From the NCBI GenBank assembly GCA_010279815.1, contig QEOQ01000561.1, positions 206,605 through 270,604 on the forward strand: a stretch of 64,000 nucleotides of DNA, read 5' to 3'. The DNA is from Brachionus plicatilis (lineage: Eukaryota; Rotifera; Eurotatoria; Ploima; Brachionidae). Positions within the stretch are counted from its first letter, which is position 1; each line of letters begins with the position of its first letter. This document shows positions 44,426 to 54,453 of this stretch, in pieces. The notes under the pieces are model-generated. The model did no database searches. It worked only from the letters and a program-made list of their open reading frames with translations, and was not told the origin of the DNA. Made by a program: the position numbers and the translations under genes.

Positions 44426-45431
44426 TGATATTATTATTTAAATTAAGCTAAACTAAACTAGTGTTTCATTTTTTTAAATTCAAATTTTGATCTGAATGGG
44501 AAAAAAACTAATAATTTTTTCAAAAAGCAATAGGCTCTGCAAAATCAGTTCCAAGTGTATTAAAAAAATGATTTTAATTTAAAGTGTCATTTAAACAAAA
44601 CCAGAATTAATTAATTTTGGACGAAATATCAAAAAAATAAATAAATCATCTAAGGATCAAATTTTTTTATGTTTTTTAGGTAACAAATTAAAAATTTCGG
44701 ATATTTTTTATATTTATTAAACATTAAATTTCAAGCTTTATTCAATTATTTTAGAAAACGAGTGGAAAAAAATATAGGAATAAAAATAAAAAATAGGATA
44801 ATATATAAAAAAATATAAAATTTCCTTGATGACATTAAACTAGATAGCATTGAAGTTCATTTAAATAAACTATTTATTAAATATCTTAAAAATAGTGTTA
44901 TTTTCAAAAATACACTTGGCAAGTATTTTTTTCTATTTTACATTTTTAGAAATAATTGCGTAATTATATTTAAAATTTTATTTTATTTGCTTAAGTATTG
45001 AGTTTAAATTAAACAACGTAATTTCAAAATTTCAAAAAAGTTAAATAGAAAAAAAAAACTTGCCACTTACTATTGAATTAATCAAAGACTATGCCAGGGC
45101 TTTTGTTAATAGCTCAAAATCTTGTAAGAAAAAAACACCATTGTGTAATATATAGAATGAATTCAGTGAATGGGTAAATATTAAGGGATTATAACTGATT
45201 TTCAATATTTTTGCTTTATTTTTTTATTACACTAAAATTAAACAAAAAAAAACTTGCTATCGCTTTTCCAGTAATTTACTAATTTATTCTTTTTTGTACT
45301 TTATATTTCAAAAATTTTATATATTTACTTTATTCATTTAAAAATTCTATTTTTTACTTATCTAATGGCAGAAGGAGTTTTGTTTACTCAGAGCCATTTC
45401 AAATTTAAATAAACAATCAAAAAAAAAAAAA

Positions 45432-46127
45432 GGGCCATGTCCAGAATGTGATCAAGTGTTCACCAAAAAATGTGATCATAGGTATCATGTCCAGAATGTG
45501 ATCATTTTGATCACCAAAATATTAAGTGTACTCTTTGTGATCAAAAATTGATCACATAAATTTTTTTTGTTGAAATCAAAAATTTTTTTCATTCTAGAAA
45601 TTTAAAAATTTAAAAATTATGTTAATATTGAATGAAATAAGAAAAAAACAAAAAAAAAATTGCAAATCACCTTAATAATTTTAATAATAGTTTTTGAAAT
45701 ATATATTTAGATTTAAAAACCGTAAAAGAAAAGGCAGTTTTTACAAAGAAATTGCTTTGATCCCAATAGAATCGTCCGATGCAGCTAAATTAGCTGCAAA
45801 AAAAGCATTAAGTAAACAGTCAAATCCGGTATAATGTAGCATTTGTGATGAATTTATGAAAAATGAAAAGAGTGTAAAATTCCACGTGTCAAAAAACACA
45901 AAGAATAATTTAGATTTTGTTTTATTTTTTTTTGAAAATTGATAATAAAGTTTAATAAATTTTAAAAAATTTCCTGATTACCAAAAAAAAATTATTTTTG
46001 TTTTTTCATAAATTAGAGAATTTTTTGCTCACGAAATATGTGATTATTGATCACTGATCACATTCTGGAAATGATAACTATGATCACATTTTGTGGTGAA
46101 CACTTGATCACATTCTGGACATGACCC
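45432..46127. mobile_element. Terminal-inverted-repeat DNA element with GATCA-rich ends and a broken coding core
   Basis: The left end GGGCCATGTCCAGAATGTG and the right end (reverse complement) GGGTCATGTCCAGAATGTG match for about 75 bases, including AGTGTTCACCA and three AATGTGATCA units. Poly-A flanks on both sides hide any target duplication. Inside, 45710-45910 encodes FKNRKRKGSFYKEIALIP, SSDAAKLAAKKALSK and, after an in-frame stop, CSICDEFMKNEKSVKFHV, which resembles part of a zinc finger. The core looks like the remains of a transposase or captured gene. Confidence 0.8.
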
Positions 46128-46240
46128 AAAAAAAAATATATGTCGCTTCTAGTTTTCAAGAACATACAAGTCTAAACATTGGTTCAATTTGTATGAGATT
46201 AATTTTTAAAAAATAGAAGACTTTATGTAATTATCCGAAT

Positions 46241-46590
46241 TTAGTGACATGTCACTTAATGAAATAATAACATGTTAGTAAAAAATGAACACTAATTTTT
46301 AAAAAGGACAATGTTCAACTAATGCGATTTGTCTTAAAAAAGGAATAAGTTAACTTTTGTTAAAAAATGCATCCGGTTTTAATAAAATTCGGATTTAAAA
46401 CATAATTAAATTTTCATTTTTAATTAAATTTTATAAAAGCTGAAACTATTTTTAATAATTTAAAAATTTGTTCACATTTAATTACATGTCATTAATAATG
46501 AATTTTTATTTTTTTCAAAAACAGTGCTCAATTTTGAATAACATGTCACTAAAAAAGAGTACTCTATTTTAAAGACATGTCAATAAATTT
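46241..46590. repeat. Palindromic cluster of ACATGTCA motifs
   Basis: ACATGT occurs at 46247, 46484, 46541 and 46575, with a related ACATGTTAG at 46269. The outer copies are in opposite orientation (tttagtgacatgtcactta on the left; the reverse complement of the right gives ttttagtgacatgt). It resembles a small decayed inverted-repeat element upstream of the DR1 3' end. Confidence 0.5.
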
Positions 46591-46716
46591 GTGAATGAAA
46601 AAAATTTATTAAAGTTACAAAATTTTAACAAGCATTTACTAAAAATTTAATTTACAAACTATCTGAAACCAATAAGTCGATTTAAAAAAGATTAGAGCCA
46701 ACATCAAACGTAAAAT

Positions 46717-47256
46717 TTAATCATAATTGTCATCATCATCTTGGGTAGTAATGCCCGTCTTAAGCACCGGATTGAGCATCTCTTGATTTAGAGAAGCTTG
46801 GCGCTGTAGGGCCTGCTGCGCTTCTTGTTGCATTCTTTGCCATTCTTCCTTGTTGTCCATCATCTGCTGTTGCTTTCTAGCTTCGGCAAAAAGCAAATTT
46901 TGTTGCCTGAGTAGTTCTTCTTGCGGAATGCCCGGCTTGTCTAGTTTATTCTTAATACGCCGTCTCTTGTCAACTTCTTCTTGCATCTGTTTCATTACAT
47001 CCACACAGTCATTTTTGTATTCACCAAAACCAAGGTTATCCAGAGCAAGGAGCACGTGGTCGGGTAAAATTAGTCTTTTGGATTGATTTTCGCATACCAG
47101 ATTTGCTTCGGTTGCCAGAAGATGAATGAATTCGTTGCATGAAGTGACTATTAAATCTTTGGCATCTCCACTAAGTCTAACTTGAGGTAGCAGCTCTTTG
47201 ATTAGCTTGTACATTGCTGATTTGGGTACACACAGGTCTTCGTCATTGTCACTCAT
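46717..47256 (-). CDS. DR1: NC2-beta / DR1 transcription repressor, single exon
   Basis: Histone-fold subunit of negative cofactor 2, which binds TBP on promoters together with DRAP1 and blocks TFIIA/TFIIB entry. The protein is 179 aa (human 176). It starts MSDNDEDLCVPKSAMYKLIK. The histone fold spans about residues 11-90 (ELLPQVRLSGDAKDLIV, CNEFIHLLATEAN, LILPDHVLLALDNLGFGEY). The family block GIPQEELLRQQNLLFAEARK follows, then a Gln-rich helix and an acidic tail TQDDDDNYD. All match DR1 in order. No intron. An AG (aatag) lies 15 to 20 bases before the ATG. Confidence 0.97.
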   Translation of the reverse strand: MSDNDEDLCVPKSAMYKLIKELLPQVRLSGDAKDLIVTSCNEFIHLLATEANLVCENQSKRLILPDHVLLALDNLGFGEYKNDCVDVMKQMQEEVDKRRRIKNKLDKPGIPQEELLRQQNLLFAEARKQQQMMDNKEEWQRMQQEAQQALQRQASLNQEMLNPVLKTGITTQDDDDNYD

Positions 47257-48252
47257 TTTTTTTAAATTTGGCTATTATTGTGTTTTGCCTTGTTTTTATT
47301 ACAGGTTTTTATTTCGATTAGGATTTTTATATGCCAATAATGCATAGTATTTATCAATGAATTATGAATACTTTTGGAATAAGTAGCCGATTATTAGATA
47401 CGATAGGCAACTTTGTTTTTCTGAAGCGAGCAAATTAAACTTAACTTTTGTTAGGAATTGATTTTGACATTTGAAAAGCCAAAATTGTTCCAAAAAATGA
47501 CAAATCACTTAAAATAATTAGTCAAAATAAACTTTTTTTAAAATTTTAAAATGAGTATTTTTTTTGTAATATTTTTTTAATAAATATTTAATTAATTAAC
47601 ATTTTTTTTTCAAGAGATAATTTAACAAATTAGAGAATTTTTTTTTTCAAAAATATTTTTAATTCGAGTGTAATTTTTATACTTGATTAAATAAAAAATA
47701 AAATTTTTTTGTTAATAACTATTAAAATAGATATAAAAATTTATTTTATAAAAATTCGCAAGCTTTTTTTAAAAAATACATAAATAAAATATAAATTTTG
47801 ATTTTTATTCGAGATGTTTTTTTGTATTTTTTTTTTAATAAAGATGCAAAAAAATGAATATTTTTTAAATAATCAAAAAACTTAGAAAAAATCAATTTCT
47901 TGTTTAATTTCAAAAATTATTTTAAATGACATTCGAATTGGATTAATTTTTTTGTGTTAGAATTACAAAATGTATCCAATGTTGAAATAACATTGAAAAA
48001 GTGCGATATTTCAAATATTTTTTTTCAGTCTCAAATAAAAAAATAATTTTAAGTCAAAATTTGTTTTTTTTTTAAATTTGACTTTAGATATGATGATATT
48101 TAAGATAATATTTTTAGTCTAAAAAACAATCTGTTTTCAAACAATCTCTGTTTTCCATTTTTTATAAATTGAGTATTTGTTAAAATACATCAAACGAAAG
48201 TCAATTATCACTAAAGTCAAAATTTTTAAAGAAAAGAACAAAGTTTTTCGAG

Positions 48253-48884
48253 TCTAGTCGATTAGGTGAACTATGGTTCATCAATTACTGGAAAAATTCT
48301 TGTTCTCAGGTTTTTGAACTATTAGTTCACCAAATCTAAAAATTGTTCACCTTTTTTGATATTTTTCATCTATTTTGAAAAAAAACTAAATATAATATTA
48401 AAAAAATAATAATTCAATTGATAAATAAGATTTAAAAATAATATAGAAAAGAAAAATTAGAAAAAAATTTAAATTTGAAGTAGTTAAAATTTGCAAAATA
48501 GATGAACCTATGTTTCCCAAGTCGAACACTTGAAAGATGATAAATTAATTTTAATTTTCTTTAATCTTTATTACTTATGTTATTTAAAATGGTAATACCA
48601 AGTCGACTAGATCAGAGCAAATTCTATTTCTAGAACTACTTCAAATTAAAAAAAAAATAAAATTTTTTATTTTTTATCAGTTTGGAGAATTAGGCATTCT
48701 ATTAAATAGCTATTCTATTCAATTTGTTCACCTAATCTAAAAGTTCCTCACCTGAATTGAAATATGATCACCCAATTCTATTTTGGTTCACCTTTTCGTG
48801 AACAAAAAAATTATGTGAACTAATTGTTCACAAATCCGAGAACACGAATTGTTCGTATAATATGTGAACTGTGGTTCACTAGAT
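48253..48884. mobile_element. MITE with GTTCAC-rich inverted arms
   Basis: The left arm from TCTAGTCGATTAGGTGAAC through TTCTTGTTCTCAGG and ACTATTAGTTCACC pairs with the reverse complement of the right arm: ATCTAGTGAACCACAGTTC, TTCGTGTTCTCGG, ACAATTAGTTCAC. Reiterated GTTCACC/GGTGAAC units line both arms. A LINE tail lies directly to the right. Confidence 0.65.
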
Positions 48885-48954
48885 CTTTTTTTTCATTTTA
48901 TTTTATCTTATTCAACTTTTTCATTTTTCATTTTCTTGTCATTTATTTCATTTT

Positions 48955-48983
48955 TATTCTGAAGAAGCATTAGCTCGGTACAG
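48955..48983 (+). mobile_element. LINE 3'-terminal 29-nt motif
   Basis: A full copy (AGC-ATTA-GCT core) preceded by T-rich sequence from about 48887 and followed by ataataagtaaataaat. Confidence 0.7.
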
Positions 48984-49304
48984 ATAATAAGTAAATAAAT
49001 TATTCAAAAGTTTAAAAAAAGAATTTTCAATATTTTCAATATTCAATATTAAAAAAATTAACTCATTCTATTTCACTTAATAGTTAAATTTCAAATATGA
49101 AAATGCTTGCAATATTAATTTAAAATTAATTTTTTATTTGAAACTGAAAAAAACATTTGAAACATTGGATACAACATTGGTTATTTCAGCATTGGATACA
49201 TTATATAATTCAAACACTAAAAATTAAACCAATTTTAAATAGCAATAATATTAAACCGTAAAATAAAAAGTAATTGTCTTATAGATAATTAATTGTTAAA
49301 TATT

Positions 49305-50560
49305 ATTTATTTATTTGAATATTATTAACCTCCTTTAGAAGAAGTAAAAAAATAAAAATAAGACTCAAATTTTAAGTAAAAAAAAAAAATAAAAAGAAAT
49401 ATGAAGAAGTAAGAGCTACAAAATTAGAGACGAAAATGTTTATTAACCAAGAAAAATGAGTCTCATTTGGATTCAATTAGTTGGTTTAATAAAATTCTAT
49501 AGTTTTTGAATCTTAAGTTGTTCAGACAAAGTTTAATAGAGTCAGAGACACCATCACTGGATTAGAAATACCATTTCATTTCCACTTTTAATCTATTCAC
49601 TCTCTAAGTGAGGAAAGACATGTTTATATTAGGAAATGAGCATTGCTTTTTAAGGGTCTATTTCAAATGAAATGGGAGAACATGGTGAATTATTAGAGGC
49701 GTCGGTACAAATTGAGCTAAAGATACAGGTGGCAAATGCATTGAATTTAAGGGTACTAATAAATGATAGTTTTGAATAAAAATATAATTTTTCAATGGTG
49801 AAGATTTTGAGTACTTTGAGTATGACAGACATGTGGCAATTCCATTTTGAATTTAACATTTGTCTCAGTGAATTGTTTTATTTATATTTAAGGATTTAAT
49901 GCATTTTGAGTCAAGAGTAATATTCTCTAGACTAAATAAATAAATTCTCTAGGTAAATTGTGGTAAGCAGAAGGTTTTATAAAAGAAGCTCTTAAAGAAA
50001 GGTGATAAAATACTGATCTTTCCAAGTAAAAAGAGGGCTGAATAAAATAAATTTTTGAACTTACTTAAATTTATCATTCCCAACTGAGTTTTAATTCTAA
50101 AGAAAAGTTAAGTGTAAAGCCAAGATATTGAATACTTATAAGTTAATTGAGTTTTGTTTGGTTTAAATAAAAACTATTCGAAAATAAGGGGGATCCAAAG
50201 GTAACAATGCCTGATTTAGAGGTATTGAATTTGAATCGCCATTTTAGACAAAAATTTCCACATGGATCGAGTAGAGTTTGGAGATGCCTATCGACAGGGC
50301 TAATTAGTAATATGTCATCAGCATTGACAATTATTGATAAATTAATATTCTTGAATTTAGCTACAATTTTTTTAAAAAATTTTCTATTAAGTCATTGATG
50401 AATATGTTTAACATGAAATAGGAAAGGATACCACCTTGTTTACAGCCACACTTGATTTTGAATGGACTTGAGGAGATCCCTTTTGAGACAATGATTGCTG
50501 AGGAGGTATCAAACTATTTTTTTAAGAGTACCCAAAGGTTTCTATACAATGACTAAAAAG
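49305..50560 (-). mobile_element. Second LINE family, decayed RT-bearing copy
   Basis: The minus strand carries an RT core near 50480-50280: GCKQGGILSYF, LNIFINDLIENF and VNADDILLISPVDR (the YADD-type box). Downstream are CLKWRFKFNTSKSGIVTFG (about 50210-50250), QYLGFTLNFSLE and, at 49859-49650, TIEKLYFYSKLSFISTLKFN. Several stops and frame changes make it inactive. Its 3' end has an AAAGGAGGTTAATA block and AAATAAATAAAT tail near 49305, distinct from the 29-nt motif of the other LINE. Confidence 0.8.
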
Positions 50561-50647
50561 TCATATCAATAATTTAACAGTTCAGATATCAATCTAATCC
50601 AAGATTTCCCGTATACCGTCCCTCAAAATCAAATTTTTGGCACAGGT

Positions 50648-50893
50648 CAGAGTTGTTTAAAAGTCCCAAAAAAAGTCTTGGGTTGTCTAATGCAAATAGA
50701 TTTGTCATATGTCACCATTTTCTTGCAATTATAGCATAAAAGTCTTCACAATTATTCTTCAGTATTCACAATTTTATAGACCGGACTTGGACTTTTTTTA
50801 AAGAAAAAAATTTAAAGTCTTAGCTCGGACTTTAGTAAAAAAAAATTCCGGACTTGGACTTGACTTGAGACTTGTGACTTACAAGCAACTTTG
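50648..50893. mobile_element. hAT-like MITE, copy 2
   Basis: Left end CAGAGTTGTTTAAAAGTCCC and a diverged right end (reverse complement CAAAGTTGCTTGTAAGTC) enclose a core clearly homologous to copy 1 (CTTGGGTTGTCTAATGCAAA, TTCTTCAGTATTCA). The flanks GCACAGGT (50640-50647) and GTACAGGT (50894-50901) are a 7 of 8 target duplication. Confidence 0.8.
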
Positions 50894-51929
50894 GTACAGG
50901 TAGACCAGCAAAAATGAAAAAGGCTTTGTTTAAATAATATGAATTAAAATAATGATCTTTTAAATTTTATTTCTTTTTTTGTATTTGTGTCACTTAAATA
51001 AATTTACTTTATAAAAATGCTACATGCATTTAAAATATTTTAAAAATTACGGTATAGTTTTTTCAACATATTGCGAAATGCTTGATTTGGGAAAAGAATT
51101 CGATAGTATTTTTGTTGAAAGAATAAACACTCAAAGCACACAAACAATAGTTAGATAAAGATAAATACCAAAAAGAAAGAAAAAGGCAACGGGTATTTTA
51201 GATTTAAGAATTTATAATGAGATATTTAATTTTTTTTTAAATAAGCAAAAAAGCATTTTTTTTTTGAAAAAGTCTTTTTTTTGCAAAAAGTATTTTTATC
51301 TTAACAAAATCGTCTTATGCGCTAAAATTTATTTTATAAAGATTTAACTAAATATATACAGGTGAAGTTAAATTAGTTAAATTTTTTTAAAACACAATTT
51401 TAAATCATCAAATTTTGTTTTAATTACAAAACGAGGAGTTTTTGCAATATTTATTAATTAAGATGTATTAAGTGATATTTTTTTTAAAATTAATCTACAA
51501 TGTTTTAAAAAATCTTTTTTTAATATTAAAAATGATTTACTATTTCAGTAAATTCTAAAATAGAAAAATATTAATTTAATTAGTAGCCCGAGAATTTTTG
51601 TAATTTTTTTAATTAAAAATTATATTTGTTTATTTGTAACCAACAAAAATAAATCTTGAAATTGATTAAAAAATTAATTTTGGTAAAAACAAAATTGCTC
51701 TGGGTGATTTTCTCTTGAATTCAATTTATTTTAACTAAAAATCATTAATAGATTGAGTTAATTGATTATATTGTTGAGTTTTGGTTTAACTAGATGAAAA
51801 GATTACCGAAATGATAAGATCAAAAATTTGATTAAAGATTTATATTTTATTTGAAAAAAACTAAAACAAAATCTCAAAAATCAAAATTTCCTCAATCAAT
51901 ATCCTTAAAAAAATTTAATAATTAACATT
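50894..51929. other. AT-rich spacer
   Basis: No exon or repeat family recognised; it is the 3' flank of the Mpv17-family gene. Confidence 0.6.
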
Positions 51930-52640
51930 TTAAAAAGAATAGCTAAAAATACTTACGTTGAACATTAAAAAAGACAACAAGGCATTCCATAAAACCGAGA
52001 TGAAATTAATATATAGCAACCGATAAACATTTGGAATAAAATAAAAATTAATAAACTGGCACAGTGGCCAAATCATACAATCATACTTTGAAAAAAAATA
52101 TTATAATATTTATTTTATTTAATAAAAAATTACTGCATATATGGTCAAAAGTTTTTCCTTAAATGTTTCGTAAATTTGCTTCAAGTGCTTTCCGTCCAGA
52201 GTATGAATGGCTGTAATGAACAATATATTTAACAATGGAGCTGCCAACAATTGGTCAAGCAACATTTTTTTAATAATAGATTTCGGATTTTTAAAGGGAT
52301 ATTTTTTGTCTAAGAACAGGTACCAGTTGTGTAAAAATGGTCCAGTTAATGAACCTACTGAGGCTACCTTAACTACATAATTATTAAGAAAAAAAAGTTT
52401 AATAAAAGCTTCATCATAAATACTTGTTCTAATCAAATCGTAATTTTGAACTACTGAATGGCTGTCTTGGGTTAAATTATGGTTCGATTTGTTTGTAAGA
52501 CGAATTTCAATGTGCTGAGATAAAGAATCACCTATTCCTAGTAAGCACATTGTTGATGCCGTATTGGATAGTAAAAGATGGGTTTTAAACATTCGCTTAC
52601 AATATTGAAAAGAATGGCTAATTTTGGAAACTATGGCCAT
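51930..52640 (-). CDS. Mpv17/PMP22-family membrane protein (MPV17L2-like)
   Basis: Integral membrane protein of the mitochondrial or peroxisomal Mpv17/PMP22 family. Exons 52134-52640 and 51930-52085, with a 48-bp intron, give about 220 aa. Family marks: SNTASTMCLLGIGDSLSQ (first helix with GD..Q), GSLTGPFLHNWYLFLDKKY (GPxxHxWY), a KKMLLDQLLAAPLLNILF helix and, in exon 2, CMIWPLCQFINFYFIPNVY and LLYINFISVLWNALLSF. Four hydrophobic helices are visible. The end is uncertain: after LMFN the sequence is a consensus donor (aacgtaagt) but also reads on to a stop at 51930-51932 nine codons later. An additional 3' exon is therefore possible. Subfamily and organelle are inferred. Confidence 0.9.
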
Positions 52641-54123
52641 TTTGGTAAAAATTCAAATCGATTGGAACAATAATGAACTAAATATTTGACTTTCTCATTC
52701 ACTTTTATCATATGATCAAATTTTCATTCTTTTTTTGGACAAAGGTTGTTTTTCAAATAAAGGAAATTTTTGGAAATAGGCTGAAATAATTTTAAAATAT
52801 TATAATTTTACAATTATTTTTTTGATAATATGCATATATAGGCGATGATTTAACTATTTCTATTTCTGTCTGAGTATCAAGTTTTTTTATCAAAGAAATA
52901 GTGAAAAATTACATCATTTAAAAATTAAATGATATTTTTTAATTTTATGTTCAAATTTTAATAAATTACAAATTATATTACAAACACAATTTTTAAATGT
53001 GCTATTTCACTACATTGCAATACACACATATTTTAAATTTTAAATTTATTCAGAAATTTTACTTTGCTCTTTTTAATAATAAAGATTAAAATTATTTTTA
53101 CAAAAAACAAAAATTTAAAACTTCAAATATTCTAATAAAAATTATTTATTAATTTTAAATGGAATAATCAACTGAAAAAATATTTTTAAAGTATTTCTAA
53201 AAAATGTGTTTTCATTTAAATGTTATCACTACCAACGCGTTTTTATTGTCATTTGATCATCTAACAAAATATTGTCATTGTATTTCATTGTTAAAAATTC
53301 CTCTTTTAAAAAATAAGTGCTAAAATTTACTGAGTGTCAAAATTATTTAGATAAATAATATCTAAGATTTATATGATTTCCAATACGTATAATTTTATAG
53401 TCTAAAAATAAGAAAGTTTTTTGTCGTAGATTTATTTAAAATTTTGAATCGCCCGGAGATGTTAGATAAACTCATTTCACTGTTGAACTCGTTTTTAAAA
53501 TTAAATTGATAAATGAATTTTTGTCATAATATAAATGACTGAGTAATAAAAAAAAAAATTTGAAAATATTTTTAGTCATCAATTCAAAAGCTGATTTTTT
53601 CTGTTTTTTTACATGAAGCTGCATGGTTTTTGTACTACCATATCCTTTTATTCAAATTTATAAAAATTTTAAATTCAAAAGATGGGATGAATTTTTGAGA
53701 AACAATGGAAGGAAAAAGATTAGCACCTTTGGTGGTGTTTAATTAAATTTATATCTTTGCTGATTTTTTGATACTCAATTCAACTATTTTTTATTTGAAC
53801 AAAATGTTAAAAAAAATTTTAATTTATGACAGGAAATATTTGCAGTCATTTGGTATACATATCCGCTTCAACATCAAGTATTGTCTCTCTTGGTATGTTA
53901 AATATATTTATTTCTGAAATTAAAATTTAAATGTTGATTTTTTTTATTGAGATCGGTAGTTTGGTGCAAATGTTTTTATAAGTCTTGATCCTGATCCGCT
54001 GGTTAATCTTATACTGACGCTGCAAATCATGATCAAATTTAATGATCATCATCGAAAATTGACTTAAAAACTTTTAAAATCATTTTAATTAAAATATTAA
54101 ATTCATAGACATATTTCCGAACC

Positions 54124-54187
54124 ATGTTACACTATGTCCAAGTGTTGGGCGTAGTTCTTTATGTTTATTTATTGCAGAGTTTTGCAG
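54124..54187 (+). CDS. Candidate signal-peptide-like first exon
   Basis: ATG in a favourable context (accATGt) opens MLHYVQVLGVVLYVYLLQSF-Ala, a hydrophobic signal-anchor-like stretch, and ends at a donor (gcaggtata). A possible short second exon begins at about 54497 (ttttag, then TACCGGAGGACTATTTGC) and stops after some ten codons. Nothing further supports it. Confidence 0.2.
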
Positions 54188-54377
54188 GTATATTAAATCA
54201 AAATGAAAGTGTAAATCTTAAATAGAATTCAAAATCAAAATTTTTTTAACTTAAGAAATTAATAAAAAATTATCATTTAAAATTGGCCATAAAATTCAAT
54301 TTGTGGCAACTAAGCTGTTGAAAAAAGCAAAGATCCTCTCCAAATAAATATTATGATCTCTCTCTATTATATTTAAC

Positions 54378-54453
54378 CAGAGTTGTTTAAAAGTCACAAG
54401 TCTCAAGTTAAGTCCAAGTCCAAGACTTTTTTTGAGACTTTTAAACAACTCTG
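54378..54453. mobile_element. hAT-like MITE, minimal copy 3 (76 bp)
   Basis: Left end CAGAGTTGTTTAAAAGTC and right end GACTTTTAAACAACTCTG are perfectly inverted over 18 bp. The element is flanked by the exact duplication TATTTAAC (54370-54377 and 54454-54461). It is an almost pure hairpin of AAGTC/GACTT motifs. Confidence 0.95.

Larger units (their letters stand above)
42993..46716. other. Intergenic region between ROCO and DR1
   Basis: No coding gene supported. It holds inverted-repeat elements at 43512-43996, 45432-46127 and 46241-46590, plus a tRNA-like fragment near 44340. An acceptor-like tttttcag just 5' of the ROCO start (43011-43018) could be a trans-splice or 5'UTR acceptor. Confidence 0.7.
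47257..49304. other. AT-rich spacer upstream of DR1
   Basis: No gene supported. It contains the inverted-repeat element at 48253-48884 and the LINE tail at 48955-48983. The first few hundred bases (47257-47460) are somewhat less A/T-rich and may include the DR1 promoter, but no defined element is seen. Confidence 0.6.
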
